A DNA stretch of 24,975 nucleotides from Collinsella sp. (GCA_014871665.1 WGSL01000026.1:1-24975); one strand, 5' to 3'. Positions 6,105 to 14,250 are shown, numbered from the stretch's first letter. Notes: generated from the letters alone by a model not told the origin. Numbers and translations are program-made.

Positions 6105-7422
6105 TGAACGTGCTCCAAACGTGATGCAGGCCGGCGATGAACTTGTCAATGTCGGCCTTGTCGTTGTAGAAGGCCACGCTGGCGCGGCAGCAGGCAAGGT
6201 TCTCGACGCCCAGCCAGGTGAGCAGCGGCTGTGCACAGTGGTGACCGGCGCGGATGCAGACGCCGTCCATGTCCATGATGCTCGCGATGTCGTGCGGGTG
6301 GATGCCGCGGACGTTAAAGCTCACAACGCCGTGGTGGTTGTCCCAATAGATGGAGCCGATGATCTGGACAAAGTCGAGCTGCATGAGCTCGCCCATCAGG
6401 TAGTGGACGAGTGCCTGCTCGCGTGCCTGGATGTTCTCGTAACCCACCGTGTTGACCAGGTAGTCGAGTGCCGCACCCGTGGCGAAGATGCCGGCGGCGT
6501 CCTGTGTGCCGGCCTCGAATTTCTCGGGAACGGGCGCCCAGACGGCGTCCTGCTCGGTAACAGAGTCGATCATCTCGCCGCCGGTGAGCATGGGCGGCAT
6601 GGCGTTGAGCAGGTCCATCTTGCCCCACAGCACGCCGATGCCCATGGGGCCCATAGCCTTGTGTGCGCTAAAGGCAAAGAAGTCGGCGCCCAGGTCGGCC
6701 ACATCGACCGGCATGTGCGGCAGCGACTGCGCGCCGTCGACGACCAGATAGCCGCCGTACTTGTGGACGAGCTTGCCGAGGTTCTTGACCGGGTTCTCGA
6801 CGCCCAGCACGTTAGAAACCTGACCCACTGCCAGAATTTTGGTCTTGGGACCAACCTTGGCAAGAACCTCCTCGGTGGTGAGCTGGCCGGTCTTGGTGGG
6901 GTAGAGGTAGACGAGCTTGGCGCCGGTCTCGCGGCAGACCTGCTGCCACGGGATTAGGTTGGAGTGGTGCTCCATGATGGTGATGACGACCTCGTCACCG
7001 GGCTCGAGCACCGTGGGTGCAAAGCTCTTGGCGACCAGGTTGAGCGACTCGCTCGTGTTGCGGGTGAAGACGACCTCGTTGGCCTGTGAGGCACCGATGA
7101 GGTCGGCGATCTGCTGGCGGACTTTCGCGATGGCGTCGGTGGCCTCGACGGACAGCGAGTACAGGCCACGCAGGGGGTTGGCGTTCATGCGCTGATAGAA
7201 GTCGCGTTCGGCGTCAAGCACGCAGGCAGGGCGCTGCGCGGTGGCGGCGCTATCGAGGAAGGCGATCTCGGGGTGCTGCTGGAAGAGCGGGAACTGCGCC
7301 TTGTAGGGGTTGGTCTCGATGTCTACGGTGGGCCAGCCGCGCGAAGCCTCGTCGCTGGCGTCGAGCTCCATGGGCTCGGGGGCAGTGCAGGTATCGCATT
7401 TAACGTGCTCGGTGTCGATCAT
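6097..7422 (-). CDS. sufS: SufS, group II cysteine desulfurase
   Basis: This 441-residue PLP enzyme converts cysteine to alanine and holds the released sulfur as a persulfide for SufU. The PLP lysine is K255 (AFSAHKAMGP), the cofactor-stacking His lies in MEHHSN (150-154), and the catalytic Cys is C396 in RAGHHCAQPL, the group II arrangement. The conserved start of the fold appears near residue 39 (NPYKAQFPLF). The first 35 or so residues are extra and include a CDTC pair at 9-12, unusual for SufS. The ATG overlaps the sufD stop as ATGA, so the genes are translationally coupled. Confidence 0.95.
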   Translation of the reverse strand: MIDTEHVKCDTCTAPEPMELDASDEASRGWPTVDIETNPYKAQFPLFQQHPEIAFLDSAATAQRPACVLDAERDFYQRMNANPLRGLYSLSVEATDAIAKVRQQIADLIGASQANEVVFTRNTSESLNLVAKSFAPTVLEPGDEVVITIMEHHSNLIPWQQVCRETGAKLVYLYPTKTGQLTTEEVLAKVGPKTKILAVGQVSNVLGVENPVKNLGKLVHKYGGYLVVDGAQSLPHMPVDVADLGADFFAFSAHKAMGPMGIGVLWGKMDLLNAMPPMLTGGEMIDSVTEQDAVWAPVPEKFEAGTQDAAGIFATGAALDYLVNTVGYENIQAREQALVHYLMGELMQLDFVQIIGSIYWDNHHGVVSFNVRGIHPHDIASIMDMDGVCIRAGHHCAQPLLTWLGVENLACCRASVAFYNDKADIDKFIAGLHHVWSTFNG

Positions 7423-8690
7423 GCGAGCTCCTCTTCAAAGTTGTCGATCAGGTTGTTGCCCAGGCGGACGACGGCGGCGCGGGTGCGCTCGTCGGTGGCG
7501 GAAAGCGCGGCGTCCTCCAGCTTGGCGCGGATGAACAGGTCCTCGGCGGCATTTTGGTCAAGGCCGCGGCAGGCGAGGTAGAATAGCTGCTCGTCGCGGA
7601 CGTGACCGATGGTGGCGCCGTGGTTGCCGGCGACGTCGTCCTCGTCGCAGAGGATGACGGGGACGGTTTTGTTGTCGACGCCCTTGTTGGCGAGCAGCAC
7701 GGTCTCGCGCTCGGTGCCGGTTGCGCCCTTGCAGCCGTGCACGAGGTCGATGGTGCCGCGGTAGACCTTCTTGGACGTGCCAGTCAGCACGCCGTTGGCG
7801 ACGATCTCGCACTCGGTCTTACGACCGCGGTGGCGCAGCTCGTAGTTAAAGTCGCGCACCTGCTCTCGGGCGCCCAGGTAGTCAGTATCGATGGTGACCT
7901 TGGCGGTATCGCCCAGCAGGTCGCCGGCAAGGCCGGTGGCGCTGGCGCCGGCACCCAGGACGGTGTGCTGCACGTTGACGCGCGCGCCCTCGTCTAGGAA
8001 TAGACCGGTGTCATCGAGTGCGATCCAGCTGTCATCGAGCGTCTGCGTGCAGGTTACGTTGACGGTGGCGTACTCGTAAGCGCACACGCGTAGCACAGAG
8101 CCCACGACGCCCTGGCCGTTGACGGGGGAGTCCAGGGCTATGCGCAGATCGAGTGTTGCCTGCGGACGGGCGACGACGTCGATGGCGGCGATGGCCGCGG
8201 CTGCATCGACACCGCTCACGCGCACGGTAACCGTGGCGTGCTTGTATGCGGGCACATCGATGACGACGCGCTTGGTGGCGTGGTCGGCCAGGTAGGTGTA
8301 GGCAGCCTCGCCCATGCCAGTCTCGAAGGCCTCAGCGGGGGAGAGCTCCTCCTCCAGCTTAATGGCACCGGCCTGGTAGACGGAGGTTGCGGGCACGTCG
8401 AGCTCGGTCTCGGGCGTGATGCGGGCGCGGTCGGCGGCATCACCGGGGGCGGAGGCACGGCGCTCGGGGAAGCGCTCGGCCATGGCGTCCATGGCGGCGT
8501 CGAACGCGTCTGCCACGCCGGTAAACTGCTCGTCCAAGCCCTCGACCTCAATGGTCTCGGTGGGAGCGGCGGCAAGCTCGTTAGAGAGCTCGAGCTTGGT
8601 CTGATTCATCTTCAGCCAGCCCCAAGTGGCAGCCGGCATCGCGTTGACCTGCTCGAGCGTGGTAGCAGCGGTGTTGGTTTCCTGTTTCAT
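7419..8690 (-). CDS. sufD: SufD, Fe-S assembly complex subunit
   Basis: This 423-residue protein is the SufD half of the SufBC2D scaffold. The C-terminal beta-helix region is recognisable by RHRGRKTECE, STKK-like GTSKKVYRGTIDL, and VAGNHGATIGHVRDEQLFYL; the His of GNHGATIG corresponds to the SufD histidine involved in cluster assembly in other species. The N-terminal half is Ala-rich and poorly conserved, which is normal for SufD. The start overlaps the sufB stop by one base (TAATG). The C-terminal helix AEDLFIRAKLEDA marks the SufC contact region by family comparison. Confidence 0.93.
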   Translation of the reverse strand: MKQETNTAATTLEQVNAMPAATWGWLKMNQTKLELSNELAAAPTETIEVEGLDEQFTGVADAFDAAMDAMAERFPERRASAPGDAADRARITPETELDVPATSVYQAGAIKLEEELSPAEAFETGMGEAAYTYLADHATKRVVIDVPAYKHATVTVRVSGVDAAAAIAAIDVVARPQATLDLRIALDSPVNGQGVVGSVLRVCAYEYATVNVTCTQTLDDSWIALDDTGLFLDEGARVNVQHTVLGAGASATGLAGDLLGDTAKVTIDTDYLGAREQVRDFNYELRHRGRKTECEIVANGVLTGTSKKVYRGTIDLVHGCKGATGTERETVLLANKGVDNKTVPVILCDEDDVAGNHGATIGHVRDEQLFYLACRGLDQNAAEDLFIRAKLEDAALSATDERTRAAVVRLGNNLIDNFEEELA

Positions 8691-10102
8691 TATCCGATCG
8701 CTCCTTCCATCTCGAGCTTGATCAGGTTGTTCATCTCGACGGCGTACTCCAGCGGCAGCTCCTTGGAGACCGGGTTGGCAAAGCCGTTGACGATCATGGT
8801 ACGGGCTTCTTCCTCCGAGATACCGCGGCTCATCAGGTAGAACACCTTATCGTCGCCGATGCGGCCGATGGTGGCCTCGTGGCCGATGTCGACGTTCTTG
8901 GCGCGGATGTCCATGGCCGGAATAGTGTCGGAGCGGCTTTGGTCGTCGAGCATCAGCGACTGACAGCTCACGGTTGCCTTGGAGTCCTCGGCCTTGGGCG
9001 TGGCAACGATAGAGCTGCGGAAGGTCTGGATACCGCCGCTCTTAGAGATGCCCTTGGTCTCGACGGTTGCCGAGGTATCGGGTGCGTTGAGCACGACCTT
9101 GCAGCCGGTATCGAGGTTCTGACCGGCGCCGGCAAAGGTGATGCCGGTAAAGCTCGACCGGGCGCGGCGGCCGTTGAGCACGCTCATGGGGTAGAGGTAG
9201 CCCACGTGGCTGCCGAAGGAGCCACTGATCCACTCGATGTCGCCGTCCTCGTCCACGCGCGCACGCTTGGTGTTGAGGTTGTACATGTTCTTGGACCAGT
9301 TCTCGATGGTCGAGTAGCGCAGGTGTGCGCGTTTGCCCACAAAAAGCTCCACAGCGCCGGCGTGGAGGTTGGCCACGTTGTACTTGGGCGCGGAGCAACC
9401 CTCGATAAAGTGCAGGTCGGCATCGTCCTCGACGATGATGAGCGTGTGCTCAAACTGGCCGGCGCCCTTGGCGTTGAGGCGGAAGTAGCTCTGCAGCGGA
9501 AAATCGAGCTTGGTGCCCTTGGGCACGTAGACAAACGAGCCGCCCGACCACACGGCGCCGTGCAGGGCCGCAAACTTGTGGTCGGTGGGCGGGATGAGCG
9601 TCATAAACTTCTCGTGGATGAGCGGCTCCCACTGCGGGTCATGCAGGGCTTCCTCAATACCGGAGTAGACGATGCCCATCTTGGACGCCGTGTCCTGCAT
9701 GTTGTGGTAGACGAGCTCGGAGTCGTACTGCGCGCCGACGCCCGCCAGGTAGCTGCGCTCGGCCTCGGGGATGCCCAGGCGCTCAAAGGTATTCTTGATG
9801 TCGTCGGGCACCGACTCCCAGTCGTGCTTTTGTTCGGTGTTGGGCTTGACGTAGGTGACGATGTTGTCCATGTCCAGGCCCTCGATGGAGGGGCCCCACG
9901 TCGGGTCGGGAAAACGGTTGAAGATCTCGAGGGACTTTAAGCGCAGGTCGAGCATCCACTGCGGCTCGTCCTTTTTGGCGCTAATCTCGCGCACGATGTC
10001 GGGCGTGATGCCGGCGTCGAGGCGCTCGAATCCCTCCTCGCCATAGGTGAAGTCGTAGAGGCTGCGGTCGATGTCCGCGACCTCGGTGCGGTTCTTGGTC
10101 AT
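8690..10102 (-). CDS. sufB: SufB, Fe-S scaffold core subunit
   Basis: This 470-residue protein is SufB, on which the nascent Fe-S cluster forms within the SufBC2D complex. Characteristic text includes SEMKIP-region equivalents, LHGAVWSGGSFVYVPKG, FEHTLIIVEDDA, YSTIENWSKNMYNLNTKRA and the late IGHEATIGRIGDDKVFYLMSRG. The Cys in TVSCQSLML matches the conserved SufB cysteine of other species. Length is normal for the family. AAAGGGG precedes the ATG, and it follows sufC after 12 bases. It is much better conserved in appearance than its partner SufD. Confidence 0.96.
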   Translation of the reverse strand: MTKNRTEVADIDRSLYDFTYGEEGFERLDAGITPDIVREISAKKDEPQWMLDLRLKSLEIFNRFPDPTWGPSIEGLDMDNIVTYVKPNTEQKHDWESVPDDIKNTFERLGIPEAERSYLAGVGAQYDSELVYHNMQDTASKMGIVYSGIEEALHDPQWEPLIHEKFMTLIPPTDHKFAALHGAVWSGGSFVYVPKGTKLDFPLQSYFRLNAKGAGQFEHTLIIVEDDADLHFIEGCSAPKYNVANLHAGAVELFVGKRAHLRYSTIENWSKNMYNLNTKRARVDEDGDIEWISGSFGSHVGYLYPMSVLNGRRARSSFTGITFAGAGQNLDTGCKVVLNAPDTSATVETKGISKSGGIQTFRSSIVATPKAEDSKATVSCQSLMLDDQSRSDTIPAMDIRAKNVDIGHEATIGRIGDDKVFYLMSRGISEEEARTMIVNGFANPVSKELPLEYAVEMNNLIKLEMEGAIG

Positions 10103-10114
10103 TGCGTCGCCCCT

Positions 10115-10915
10115 TTACGCCTGCTGCTCGGCAGCGGCGGCCTCGGCCTGGGCGCGCTGCTCGGCGGCCTCGCGCTCGAAGGTCTCAAAACCGTTCTTGT
10201 CGATCCAGGGGATGAGCGAGGCGTCGTCCTCGCGCACGATGTGGCCCTTGACCATAACGTGGACGCGGTCGACATCCAGGTGCTCCAAGATGCGCGTGTT
10301 GTGTGTGATGATGAGCATGGAGCCGTCGCAGCTCTTGCGGTAGGCGTCCATGCCGTGGCTGACGGTGGACAGGGCGTCGACGTCTAGGCCCGAGTCGGTC
10401 TCGTCGAGGATGGCGAGCTTGGGCTGCAGCAACAGGAGCTGGAGCATCTCGACCTTCTTCTTCTCGCCGCCCGAGAAGCCCACGCCCAGCTCGCGGTTGA
10501 GGTAGGCGGTATCCATGTTGAGCTCTGCCGCGAGCTCCTTGACGCGACGGCGGAACTCCTTGCCCTTCATCTCCAGGCCGGGGCGGCCGGCGATGCTGGC
10601 GCGCAAAAAGCTCGACAGCGGCACGCCCGGAATCTCGACCGGGGCCTGGAAGCTCAGGAACAGGCCGGCGCGCGAGCGCTTGTCGGTGGTGAGTTCAGTG
10701 ATGTCCTGGCCGTCAAAGACGATGCGGCCGTCGTTGACCGTGTAAACGGGGTCGCCCATGACCAGGTGGCCGAGGGTGGACTTGCCGGCGCCGTTGGGTC
10801 CCATCAGAACGTGGGTCTCGCCGGCGGCGACGTTGAGGTTGACGTTGTGGAGGATGGTCTTCTCGTCCACGGAGGCGGTGAGACCATCGATGGAAAGCAG
10901 CGGATTTGCGCTCAT
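10115..10915 (-). CDS. sufC: SufC, Fe-S assembly ATPase
   Basis: This 266-residue ABC-type ATPase drives conformational change in SufBC2D. Walker A is GPNGAGKST (39-47), the Q-loop lies near Q90, the signature is FSGGEKKKVE (147-156), Walker B is LAILDETDSGLD (167-178) and the H-loop is in ITHNTRIL. The ETDSGLD form is typical of SufC. The C-terminal 25 residues are an Ala/Glu/Gln tail (AEQRAQAEAAAAEQQA). The start at 10915 has GAGAGGGACAGC upstream; an in-frame Met at 10945 lacks a site and lies inside a direct-repeat region. It is the first gene of the operon. Confidence 0.96.
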   Translation of the reverse strand: MSANPLLSIDGLTASVDEKTILHNVNLNVAAGETHVLMGPNGAGKSTLGHLVMGDPVYTVNDGRIVFDGQDITELTTDKRSRAGLFLSFQAPVEIPGVPLSSFLRASIAGRPGLEMKGKEFRRRVKELAAELNMDTAYLNRELGVGFSGGEKKKVEMLQLLLLQPKLAILDETDSGLDVDALSTVSHGMDAYRKSCDGSMLIITHNTRILEHLDVDRVHVMVKGHIVREDDASLIPWIDKNGFETFEREAAEQRAQAEAAAAEQQA

Positions 10916-10934
10916 GCTGTCCCTCTCTGTATAT

Positions 10935-10954
10935 GGTGTACTCATAGGTGTACT
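10935..10954. promoter_or_regulatory. Direct repeat GGTGTACT in the suf leader
   Basis: GGTGTACT occurs at 10935-10942 and again at 10947-10954, separated by CATA, a 12-base period. The copies lie between the candidate suf promoter and the sufC start. A tandem binding site is possible. Confidence 0.35.
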
Positions 10955-10979
10955 AAACCCTAGGAATCTTCTCGGAATA

Positions 10980-11023
10980 AAGTTACTATGGGTTCGGCGT
11001 TAGTCAAGGGAAAACCCGACTAA
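10980..11023 (-). promoter_or_regulatory. Candidate suf promoter overlapped by a dyad operator
   Basis: On the minus strand TTGACT (11002-11007) and TAACTT (10980-10985) are 16 bases apart; the -35 is good, the -10 weak. A dyad covers the -35: TTAGTC at 11000-11005 and GACTAA at 11018-11023, with inner GGG/CCC around AAAA. A repressor bound here would block RNA polymerase. The divergent Rrf2 protein is the obvious candidate; that link is inference. Confidence 0.5.
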
Positions 11024-11057
11024 TCCACTCGACTTTTTAGATGTGGGACATAATAAT

Positions 11058-11104
11058 CAGGCTTGTTTGCCCCGCGTGCATAAGATTTGGGACAAACAAG
11101 CCTG
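11058..11104. promoter_or_regulatory. 12-bp perfect inverted repeat ahead of rrf2
   Basis: CAGGCTTGTTTG (11058-11069) is the exact reverse complement of CAAACAAGCCTG (11093-11104), with a 23-base spacer whose CCC and GGG can add inner pairs. It ends 33 bases before the rrf2 ATG. A weak T-stretch follows (TATTTTG). It could be an operator, a leader hairpin or an attenuator; no clear rrf2 promoter could be assigned. Confidence 0.5.
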
Positions 11105-11137
11105 GTATTTTGTCTCGGCTACGATGAGAGGGTAGGT

Positions 11138-11569
11138 ATGCTCATTTCTTCTAAGGGCCGCTATGCCCTCCGTCTGATGATCTATATCGCAGCGCTTGGT
11201 GACGCCGAGGGCAAGATTGCCCTTCGCGAGGTCGCTGACCGCGAGCATATTTCACAAAAGTATTTGGAGCAGCTGGTTCGTCCGCTCATGAAGGCGGGCC
11301 TGCTTAGGAGCGTGCGCGGTAAGGGCGGCGGCTACATGATGGCGAAGGACCCGGCCGAGGTGCGCGCCGGCGACATCCTGCGTGCCGTCGAGGGCAGCAC
11401 GGCTCCGGTGGCGTGCGATGGCATCGACAACAGCTGCACCCGCAGCGATTTGTGCTCGACCGTCAAGTTCTGGCGCGGTTTGGACGACGTGATCGAAAAG
11501 TACGTCGACGGCGTGACGTTGGCCGACCTGGCCGCCGTCCCCGAAATCAACTTTGACATTAAGCTGTAG
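11138..11569 (+). CDS. Rrf2-family regulator, SufR/IscR-like
   Basis: This 143-residue protein opens with MLISSKGRYALRLMIYIA, the standard Rrf2 start, followed by the winged helix (REVADREHISQKYLEQLV, 30-47) and the wing RGKGGGYMMA (60-69). Cysteines C93, C100 and C106 have the x6/x5 spacing close to that of IscR, so it can be expected to bind an Fe-S cluster and sense Fe-S status. GAGAGGGTAGGT precedes the ATG; an upstream in-frame start at 11087 would run through the inverted repeat and is rejected. It diverges from sufCBDSU, which it likely regulates, and is followed after 8 bases by an MNT/HEPN pair. Confidence 0.92.
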   Translation: MLISSKGRYALRLMIYIAALGDAEGKIALREVADREHISQKYLEQLVRPLMKAGLLRSVRGKGGGYMMAKDPAEVRAGDILRAVEGSTAPVACDGIDNSCTRSDLCSTVKFWRGLDDVIEKYVDGVTLADLAAVPEINFDIKL

Positions 11570-11577
11570 GGGTGCAA

Positions 11578-11865
11578 ATGGCATCTCTCGACAAGGTGTA
11601 CAAGCAAATCGAAGTTTTTGCTCGGGAATGTGACGCCGAGAAGGTCGTGTTGTTTGGTTCTCGTGCTCGAGGCGACAACTTGCCCAAGAGCGATATTGAC
11701 ATCGCCGTAGCAGGTTGCCGGGATTTCGGCCGTTTCTCATATTTGATCGAGGAACATCTTGATACTCTTTTAGATGTAGATGTCGTCAATCTCGACGAGT
11801 CCCTCTCGCAGCAATTGCTCGATGAGATTGCCAGGGATGGTGTGATTCTGTATGAAAAAATATGA
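11578..11865 (+). CDS. MNT-domain nucleotidyltransferase, MntA-type antitoxin
   Basis: This 95-residue minimal nucleotidyltransferase has LFGSRARGDNLPKSDIDIAV (residues 25-44), which matches GSx10DxD exactly (G27-S28, D39, D41). The third acidic position is provided by the DVDVVNLDE strand. In characterised MntA/HepT (type VII) systems the MNT protein adenylylates a Tyr of the HEPN toxin and neutralises it. The ATG at 11578 lies 5 bases after AGGGG; a GTG at 11572 sits on that site and is unlikely. It begins 8 bases after the rrf2 stop and overlaps the HEPN gene by 14 bases. Confidence 0.88.
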   Translation: MASLDKVYKQIEVFARECDAEKVVLFGSRARGDNLPKSDIDIAVAGCRDFGRFSYLIEEHLDTLLDVDVVNLDESLSQQLLDEIARDGVILYEKI

Positions 11866-12271
11866 GAACTTTGTTAGCGCCTTGGCGAATCTTGAGGATG
11901 CGCCCAATCAGGATCTCAACAATGATTTTGTTCAGAGTGGATTGATTAATAAGTTCAATCTTCAATTTGAACTGAGCTGGAAGCTCCTTAAGCGTCTGCT
12001 CGAGTATGAGGGCGCCACGCTTGCCGCGTCGGGGTCTCCTCGTGCCATCGTGAAGGAGTCGTACCGATTCTACGACTTTATTGATGAGGCGGCCTGGCTA
12101 GACATGCTCAGAGACCGCAATACGAACGTCCATATCTACGACAACAAGCTCGCTCAAGATTTGATTCAGCGCATCTTGAACGTCTATATCCCCGCTTTCT
12201 GTCAGTTGAGGGACGGGCTGATGGAGCGATACGGCGAGCTTCTGATGGCGCCCGACGACCAGTTTGTTTAA
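11852..12271 (+). CDS. HEPN-domain protein, HI0074 family, HepT-type toxin
   Basis: This 139-residue all-helical protein belongs to the HI0074-type nucleotidyltransferase partner family: FNLQFELSWKLLKRLLEYEG (35-54), the PRAIVKESY block (63-71) and WLDMLRDRNTNVHIYD (82-97). The last contains the RNase-type HEPN motif Rx4HxY (R89, H94, Y96), where Y96 is the residue modified by MntA in studied pairs. The motif is intact, so an active toxin is possible. It overlaps the MNT gene by 14 bases, the usual coupled arrangement. Alternatively, some HI0074 pairs may have other roles. Confidence 0.88.
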   Translation: MKKYENFVSALANLEDAPNQDLNNDFVQSGLINKFNLQFELSWKLLKRLLEYEGATLAASGSPRAIVKESYRFYDFIDEAAWLDMLRDRNTNVHIYDNKLAQDLIQRILNVYIPAFCQLRDGLMERYGELLMAPDDQFV

Positions 12272-12313
12272 TTCCTTAAGATTTCGCGGAGGGTTGTTGC
12301 CGTTTACCGAGGG

Positions 12314-12329
12314 GTTGTTGTGCAACAAC
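12314..12329. repeat. 7-bp dyad between the HEPN gene and the surface-protein gene
   Basis: GTTGTTG and CAACAAC flank a 2-base centre at 12314-12329. No T-tract follows, so a terminator is unlikely; an operator for either neighbour is possible. The remaining 128-base gap carries a good ribosome site but no firm promoter. Confidence 0.3.
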
Positions 12330-12399
12330 GGGCGAGCTGCAATACTTATTTCTATCTTTGCAAACTGCACTTTAACTATACCAATGCAGGGAGGATCTT

Positions 12400-14181
12400 A
12401 TGCAGCCCAAGCATTCCGCGATTGTTGCGGGCCTGACGCTGGCGCTTTCGTTTAGCGCCGTTACCGCGCCCGCGCCCGCCGCTGCCGAGGAACCCACGCC
12501 GGGCGTTGCCTCGGATGCCACCGATATCGACAAAGGCCTCTACACCCAGCAGTCCTTCTCGGGCGTGCTGAGGTCGGTCCAGGGCGTTTCGTTTGTCAAC
12601 GTGACTCCCGAGATGAAGTACTTTACCAAGTACGAGAGCCATGGCAACTACAACCAAGGCTTTTCGTATGGCGACGGTTATAACGCGCTGGGCTATTACC
12701 AGTTCGACCGTCGTTGGTCGCTCATCCCGTTTATGAAGCAGGCCTACAACTACAACCCCGAAAAATACTGCATGCTCAAGGATGCGATTGATCGCGGCAG
12801 CGAGATTTCCAACACGAGCAATGCCATGTACGAGAACGGCCAGCTCACCGAGCTGGGCCATATCGCGCAGGATGCCTTCCAAGGTGCTTATAACACCGAT
12901 CCTGTTGAGTTCTCAGCACTTCAAGATGCCTATGCGTACAACTCGTACTATGCGGTGACCGAGGCGTGGCTTAAGAGCGCTCTTGGCATTGACATCTCCG
13001 GCCGCGCCGATTGCGTCAAGGGTATGGTGTGGAGCATCACCAACATGTGCGGTACCGGTGGCTGCAGAGACTTCTTCCGCTGGGCGAATCTTTCCAACGA
13101 TATGTCCGACCGCGAGTTTGCGACGGCGCTCTCCAATAGCGTGGTCAACAATGTCGCCACCAAGTTTTCAAGTCAGCCCCAGTATCATGAGGGCTGGAAG
13201 AACCGCTACCGCAACGAGCTGAAGGACTGCTTGGTTTATATCGCCGAGGACGAGGCCGCTGCCGCTGCGACGCCCGTGCAGCCCGAGCCTGCGCCGGCGC
13301 CCTCGCCGACACCTGATTCGAATGACGGCTCGAGTGACGATGCCAACGATGACAGGATGGATGCGCCCTCGACCGATGCTGACGGTAATGGCTCTGCTGG
13401 TGGCACTACCAACGACGGCTCTACCTCGAACGGCTCCGATTCGAACGGCTCTGCTGCGAGCGATTCGCCTTCAAGCTCTGCCGGCAATACGGACAGCGAC
13501 GCTTCTGGTTCGACCGACGCTGGCACCTCTAACTCATCTACCGGCTCGAGCGATTCGTCCGTTGACACCGGCTCTAACAACGGCTCCGGCTCTGACACGA
13601 CCCTTGATTCCGATGCTTCCAAGGACGACTCGAATAAGGCGCCGGATGCTCCCGTTGCTTCGCCGGACAAGAAGCCTTCTTTCTCCGAGCAGCTTGGTTC
13701 TACGCTGGGTTCTTCGCTGATGGCTGGCGTCAATAACGGCTCGGCCCAGAACAAGGACAACTCTGATCAGGTTTCCACGGAAAAGACCGAAGCCGTAAAG
13801 GGCGACTCCAAGGACAAGGCTTCCGAGAAGGCTGAATCCGATAAGGGTCCTAGCTCTGATGAGAAGGGCGACAAGTCCGGTCAGAAGAAGGACGAGAGCA
13901 AGACCGAGGGCGAAAAGAAACAGCCCGAAGACGACGACAAGAGCGGTGCTGACAACCAAGTCCAAGAGCAAAATGACTCCAAGACGGTGACCACTACAAC
14001 CACGACGACTACAACGACCAAGTCATCTGGCGGTAACATGCCCAAGACGGGCGACCTTATCGTTATGGCGAGCCTTGCCAGTGCAAGCTTGGCCACGCTG
14101 GGTGCCACGTCTATTGTGAGTGGCAAGCATAAGCTCGATCAGCAAAAGAAGGCTGCTGGGCAGAACGACTCCGAGGAGTAG
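12400..14181 (+). CDS. Sortase-anchored surface protein with lysozyme-like N-terminal domain
   Basis: This 593-residue precursor has a signal peptide (cleavage likely after AAA at 27-29) and a globular domain to about 285. It then has an acidic, Ser/Asp/Gly-rich low-complexity stalk (about 290-545, including ten consecutive Thr near 534-543), the sorting signal MPKTG at 547-551, a hydrophobic segment (553-573) and a charged tail. The sorting motif has Met in place of the usual Leu of LPxTG. In the globular domain, FTKYESHGNYNQG with E79 and ALGYYQFDRRW (95-105), ending in RYRNEL, resemble the VgrG3-like/lysozyme-type muramidase domain, so peptidoglycan hydrolysis is plausible but unproven. 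Cysteines occur in the pattern MCGTGGC. AGGGAGGATCTT precedes the ATG, and a terminator follows. Confidence 0.8.
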   Translation: MQPKHSAIVAGLTLALSFSAVTAPAPAAAEEPTPGVASDATDIDKGLYTQQSFSGVLRSVQGVSFVNVTPEMKYFTKYESHGNYNQGFSYGDGYNALGYYQFDRRWSLIPFMKQAYNYNPEKYCMLKDAIDRGSEISNTSNAMYENGQLTELGHIAQDAFQGAYNTDPVEFSALQDAYAYNSYYAVTEAWLKSALGIDISGRADCVKGMVWSITNMCGTGGCRDFFRWANLSNDMSDREFATALSNSVVNNVATKFSSQPQYHEGWKNRYRNELKDCLVYIAEDEAAAAATPVQPEPAPAPSPTPDSNDGSSDDANDDRMDAPSTDADGNGSAGGTTNDGSTSNGSDSNGSAASDSPSSSAGNTDSDASGSTDAGTSNSSTGSSDSSVDTGSNNGSGSDTTLDSDASKDDSNKAPDAPVASPDKKPSFSEQLGSTLGSSLMAGVNNGSAQNKDNSDQVSTEKTEAVKGDSKDKASEKAESDKGPSSDEKGDKSGQKKDESKTEGEKKQPEDDDKSGADNQVQEQNDSKTVTTTTTTTTTTKSSGGNMPKTGDLIVMASLASASLATLGATSIVSGKHKLDQQKKAAGQNDSEE

Positions 14182-14215
14182 TCCCTTTCGGTTGCCCGAC
14201 AACTAAAGATTCGCA

Positions 14216-14250
14216 ATGGGGGCCGGTGCAGTTGCATCGGGCCCCATTTT
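14216..14250 (+). terminator. Rho-independent terminator after the surface-protein gene
   Basis: Arms 14216-14230 and 14233-14247 pair over 15 positions with one mismatch and one wobble around a 2-base loop, followed by TTTT then G. It lies about 35 bases beyond the stop codon. Confidence 0.85.

Noticed and set aside
6064..6957. Plus-strand frame of 297 codons opposite sufS/sufU
   Set aside because: Its Val/Asp/Gly/His-rich text is typical of the complement of a high-GC gene, and sufS is unambiguous on the other strand.
13236..13760. Minus-strand Glu/Ser/Pro-rich frame of 174 codons
   Set aside because: It is the complement of the Ser/Asp repeat stalk of the surface protein.
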